A DNA stretch of 64,000 bases from assembly GCA_963693365.1 (NCBI GenBank), contig CAVNZM010000003.1:992001-1056000 (forward strand), given 5' to 3'. Shown here piece by piece: positions 61,020 through 64,000 of this stretch. The stretch is from Amoebidium appalachense (lineage: Eukaryota; Ichthyosporea). Within the stretch, counting starts at the first letter, position 1. The number at the start of each line of letters is the position of its first letter. Made by a program: the position numbers and the translations under genes. Below the pieces are notes generated by a model. That model ran no database searches, was not told the DNA's origin, and saw nothing but the letters and a program-made list of their open reading frames with translations.

Positions 61020-62134
61020 CCCCCCCCTTCACCTCCCACCCTCGCCGCCACCACCACCTTTGGTGCTCCCCACCTTCCAAATCTCCGTCCTCTCCCATTC
61101 CCCTCACCACTCCCTTATCTCTTTCTCTGTATACACGGGTGTTGTGTGTATTCGAGTAAGTGTGCGGGGGTACGCGTGGGTGCTTCAGTGCGCATAAATA
61201 GAAATATCTATGTCGGTGTGTGCTTGGGGCTGTGTGTGTGCTCCCGGGCAGCCAATTATGTTGTGTGTCACGTTCAGATCTACTGGGCCAGAGGAAACAC
61301 ACACACACACATGCATGCACACACACACGCACACACACACACACACACACACCAACCCTCCCGTCCCCTGTCCCCATTCTCCCCCCCCCCCCCCCCCCCC
61401 CCACACACACACATAAACACACTACGACCTACCAATCAACGCTGCTGCACCATCGCCCATATTTGGGTTGGACAGTGCAACCCCCGTGAGATCTCTGATT
61501 GCGGTAAGAAATTCCACACATGCTTCCGTTATGTTTGGGTTGTAATTCAGACTCAGATCGCACAGATTGGTCAATCGACCGATCCACTCCACCCCTTCGT
61601 CCGTAATCTGAGTTTGCTCCAATCGCAATTCAGTGAGCGTCGTGATCCGGCCAATGAAATGCATCGCTTCGTCGGTGAACCCAGAGACGCAAATGATGGA
61701 TAGTTCTCGAAGGATCGATTTATCAGCCAATCCGGCACACATGACGGTCACATCAGCCTCGCTCGTCGAGTTTAATTGGTTTAAAGTCAGCGACGTCAAA
61801 TACGGTAGCTGGCCCAATAGCGCGACGTCTTCGGTGTGCTTGCATCCAATCAGATCGAGCCGTAGGAGAAACGGATTGCACGCGAGCGGCGCGACAGATT
61901 TCATGTGTGTGCACGAATAGAAGGCCATGGAAGTGATGTTTCGCAGGGTGGCGACGGAGAGAATAGCATCTGGTGCAATGTTTTTAATGCGGTAAAACTC
62001 CAATCGGACGAGGTTTTTAATTTTATCGGTGAGGTTGGTGGCTGCCAGAGATCGCACGATCGTGTCTTCGCGTTGGGCGCGACCGATAGCGGCGATTCGA
62101 AGGATGGAGACACTGGGGAGACGTCGAGAGATGC

Positions 62135-62188
<54 letters not shown>

Positions 62189-63223
62189 CAAGCGTGTGTG
62201 CGTGCGCGCACGCGACGTGTGTGTGTCTGTGTGTGTGTGTGTAAGCGTAAGGGAGTGTGTGTGTGTGTGTATGTGCGACCGTGCATGCATGTTCTTCATG
62301 CAAACTGTTCCTCCCCCACCCCCTCACCCCCCTTCTTTTCCACTTTGCCACCCCCCCCCCCAACTCCCTAATCCCCCTACCCGTGTGCCTCGGAAAACAA
62401 CCCCACACCCACGAACACACGTCTATAGCATGTTGTATTGTCCGACATAGCTCACCCTCGCTTTCTTCAAGTCTGAACAGAAAGAGCTTTGAGTTGATGC
62501 AAACGTGTGTGTGTGTTCATGGGGGTGCATGGGGATGGTTAGGGGGGAGAGGTGGGGGGGGAAGGGGAGGGAGGGGAGAATTACTCCGAGGGTAGGGGTC
62601 GGGATAGGGGGAGGGGGTGGGAGGAGAAAATAGAGCAGGTATAGCATGGGATCTAGGGGATAACCACATGTGAAGAATAGAAACACATGGCCACGAGAGA
62701 TAGAGGTGCGCGGGGGGGAGGGGGGGGGGGGGGGGGGGGGTGGAGAGAGGGGGCAGCTTACCGTCGATTCTCCTTCCCCTCCACCCCCCTCCCCCCTTTT
62801 TCTCTCTCATCCTCACACTCACTCTCTCACTCTCTCTTCTCTTTGTCTCTCCTCCCCTCTCTCACACTCGCTCTCCCCCCCTCCCCCTCCCCCCCCCCCA
62901 CACACACACAACGTGACCCTACACATCATACATGCACACACACACCACATACCTCGATCTGATTGGGCGAGAGTGTTCCAGAAGATCTCACGCACCAATA
63001 CTGGGTGGCGTGGCTCACGGCCCCGGCCATTGTGCGGCACGTGAGCATCAGGTTAAGGCGGTCTGTCTGTCCCAGATTGCCAATTATAGTAACTAGCACA
63101 TCTTGGGGAAGCTCCACCAATCGCGTCTTTGCAGCGACAACCTTACCCCCATCTGCCATGACGTATTCGGACTCGATTCTGAGAAGGACCAGGGGGAGGG
63201 GGAGGGGGGGGGGGGGGGGGGGC

Positions 63224-63254
<31 letters not shown>

Positions 63255-63414
63255 GGGGGACAGGGGAGGGGGGTTGATTGGTCCATGGGAGTTTGTTGTA
63301 GGCCCTGTTTATTAGGCCTTTCGGGTCAAGCAAGCGCATCACACCAATCATAATGCACATAAAACCACTCCGGTCTGACCCCCGACCCGGAAACCTAAAA
63401 GACACTCCCTTTAA

Positions 63415-63448
<34 letters not shown>

Positions 63449-63866
63449 CGTGCGTGCGCGCGTGTGTGTGCGCGCACACTTGCGTGCGTGTGTGTGTATG
63501 TGTGTATCCTCGACTTGTGTTGGTGGTTGTGGTGGGTTGGGTTCCTGAAAATTGTCTCTTAGCCTGCACTCAACATTAAACTGGAACCTAAGAGGACGGA
63601 CAAAGAGGAATGGGGACAGGGGTGGCAGGCGCGGGGGGGGGGGGGGGGGGGGGGGGGGAGGGGAGGAGAGGGGGAGGGAGGGAGGGAGGGGTGGAGGGCA
63701 AGGGGGGGGGCTTACGCCGATAGACCATTCTGGCATAGTGACAACATGTGTTCAAGTGCTTGGAGGTGGTCGGGACGGAGGACCGGGGAGGTGAGGAGGG
63801 AGTTTGCACGTGAGTGCACGGACTCAAGTTGGTTGATTGCTTGGGTGGTAGGGGGAGATGGTGCCC
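56652..63866 (-). CDS. F-box / leucine-rich-repeat protein, seven exons visible, 5' end outside the window
   Basis: Minus-strand exons: 63866-63716, 63178-62953, 62135-61433, 60535-60224, 58906-58823, 57946-57828, 57005-56652; every junction phase matches and the last exon ends in a stop. The first visible exon starts in phase 1, so more lies upstream. Exon 2 carries the F-box: [17 protein letters not shown], then [11 protein letters not shown]. The remaining exons encode LRRs of the cysteine-containing/RI type, for example [51 protein letters not shown] and [19 protein letters not shown]. Such proteins are substrate receptors of SKP1-CUL1-F-box ubiquitin ligases: the F-box binds SKP1 and the LRR arc binds the target. 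An ATG at 63159, inside exon 2, could be an alternative start giving 592 residues. Introns contain poly-G/C, (CA)n and a 34-bp minisatellite. The substrate is unknown. Confidence 0.92.
58911..59254 (+). repeat. 34-bp minisatellite, about ten copies, in an F-box gene intron
   Basis: Unit AATCAAGGCACATTGAGCC followed by TTAAACGTGTTGTTG, repeated head-to-tail with only scattered changes (for example ACATTAAG in the first copy, AACCAAGG and CACCTTGAG in others). It begins within ten bases of the acceptor of the exon starting at 58906. Confidence 0.95.
59265..59428 (+). repeat. 50-bp minisatellite, about three copies
   Basis: Unit CAAACCGTACCTCTTTAAGG, then GCATAAGGATGATAAATGCA, then AGAGCATTAA, in three near-identical copies directly after the 34-bp array in the same intron. 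Confidence 0.93.
62136..62260 (+). repeat. (GT)n / (CA)n tract adjoining an exon acceptor
   Basis: On the minus strand the (CA)n array ends in CACACACAG directly before the 703-base LRR exon starting at 62135. Confidence 0.9.
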
Positions 63867-64000
63867 CTGCATAAAAACATGGGAATGAGCGTGTAACATG
63901 AAACATAAGTTTGCATGTGCGAGCAAACATACATGCTGTCTGTGTTGAGTAGAAGAATTCGATGGAGTTGAGTGGTCTTGGGGGGTTCAAGAATTCAAGA
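63867..64000. other. Intron (minus strand) at the window edge
   Basis: Lies upstream of the first visible F-box gene exon and reads into the acceptor TTTTTATGCAG. No further exon is recognised before the window ends. Confidence 0.5.

Noticed and set aside
62450-62490. Small minus-strand exon candidate (DLKKAR)
   Set aside because: Its phase conflicts with the flanking exons, which join directly in phase 0.

Overview
The window looks like intron-rich nuclear DNA of a eukaryote, not bacterial or viral. Six multi-exon or intronless protein genes can be built with phase-consistent GT-AG introns (one apparent GC-AG), and poly(A)-type AATAAA sites follow two of them. Spacers and introns are crowded with mononucleotide G/C runs, (CA)n/(GT)n arrays and low-complexity tracts. 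The gene set (PKA/PKG-type kinase, F-box/LRR protein, DDE transposase carrying a 3'-5' exonuclease domain, spherulin-4-like protein, PL6 polysaccharide lyase with Thr-rich stalk) would suit a free-living, perhaps marine protist. A unicellular opisthokont such as an ichthyosporean is one possibility. That placement is inference; the sequence alone does not fix the lineage.

Layout. 1-4.1 kb: spacer with a TATA-like promoter and a short ORF broken by a poly-G run, (GT)n and poly-G. 4.1-6.5 kb (+): three-exon AGC kinase. 6.5-18.6 kb: repeats, including a decayed non-LTR retrotransposon RT tail (9.1-10.0 kb, -). 18.7-24.5 kb (-): transposase/exonuclease gene with an apparent frameshift at a C10 run and no visible N-terminus. 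25.9-30.3 kb (+): four-exon gene of unknown function. 31.1-35.2 kb (-): spherulin-4-like domain in three exons with a Thr-rich region upstream. 36.5-38.9 kb: AT-richer spacer. 39.0-48.3 kb (+): fifteen-exon gene for an unrecognised, probably helical protein; its introns hold a TA-flanked 187-bp MITE and degenerate tandem repeats. 51.6-53.7 kb (-): intronless secreted PL6 lyase. 54.0-54.8 kb: non-autonomous hAT element with 8-bp target duplication. 56.7-63.9 kb (-): F-box/LRR gene, 5' end beyond the window.

The genes do not form an obvious pathway. The PL6 lyase and spherulin-4-like protein could both act on extracellular polysaccharide, and both carry Thr-rich mucin-like tracts. The rest are signalling (kinase), ubiquitin-ligase adaptor (F-box/LRR) and mobile-element genes. 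The most unusual properties are at the DNA level: (CA)n and (GT)n arrays that run directly into splice acceptors and donors, long G/C runs almost confined to introns and spacers with coding-frame breaks where they touch exons, repeated oligo(T)-oligo(G) composite tracts of fixed polarity, and an apparent excess of the CCAATCA heptamer.
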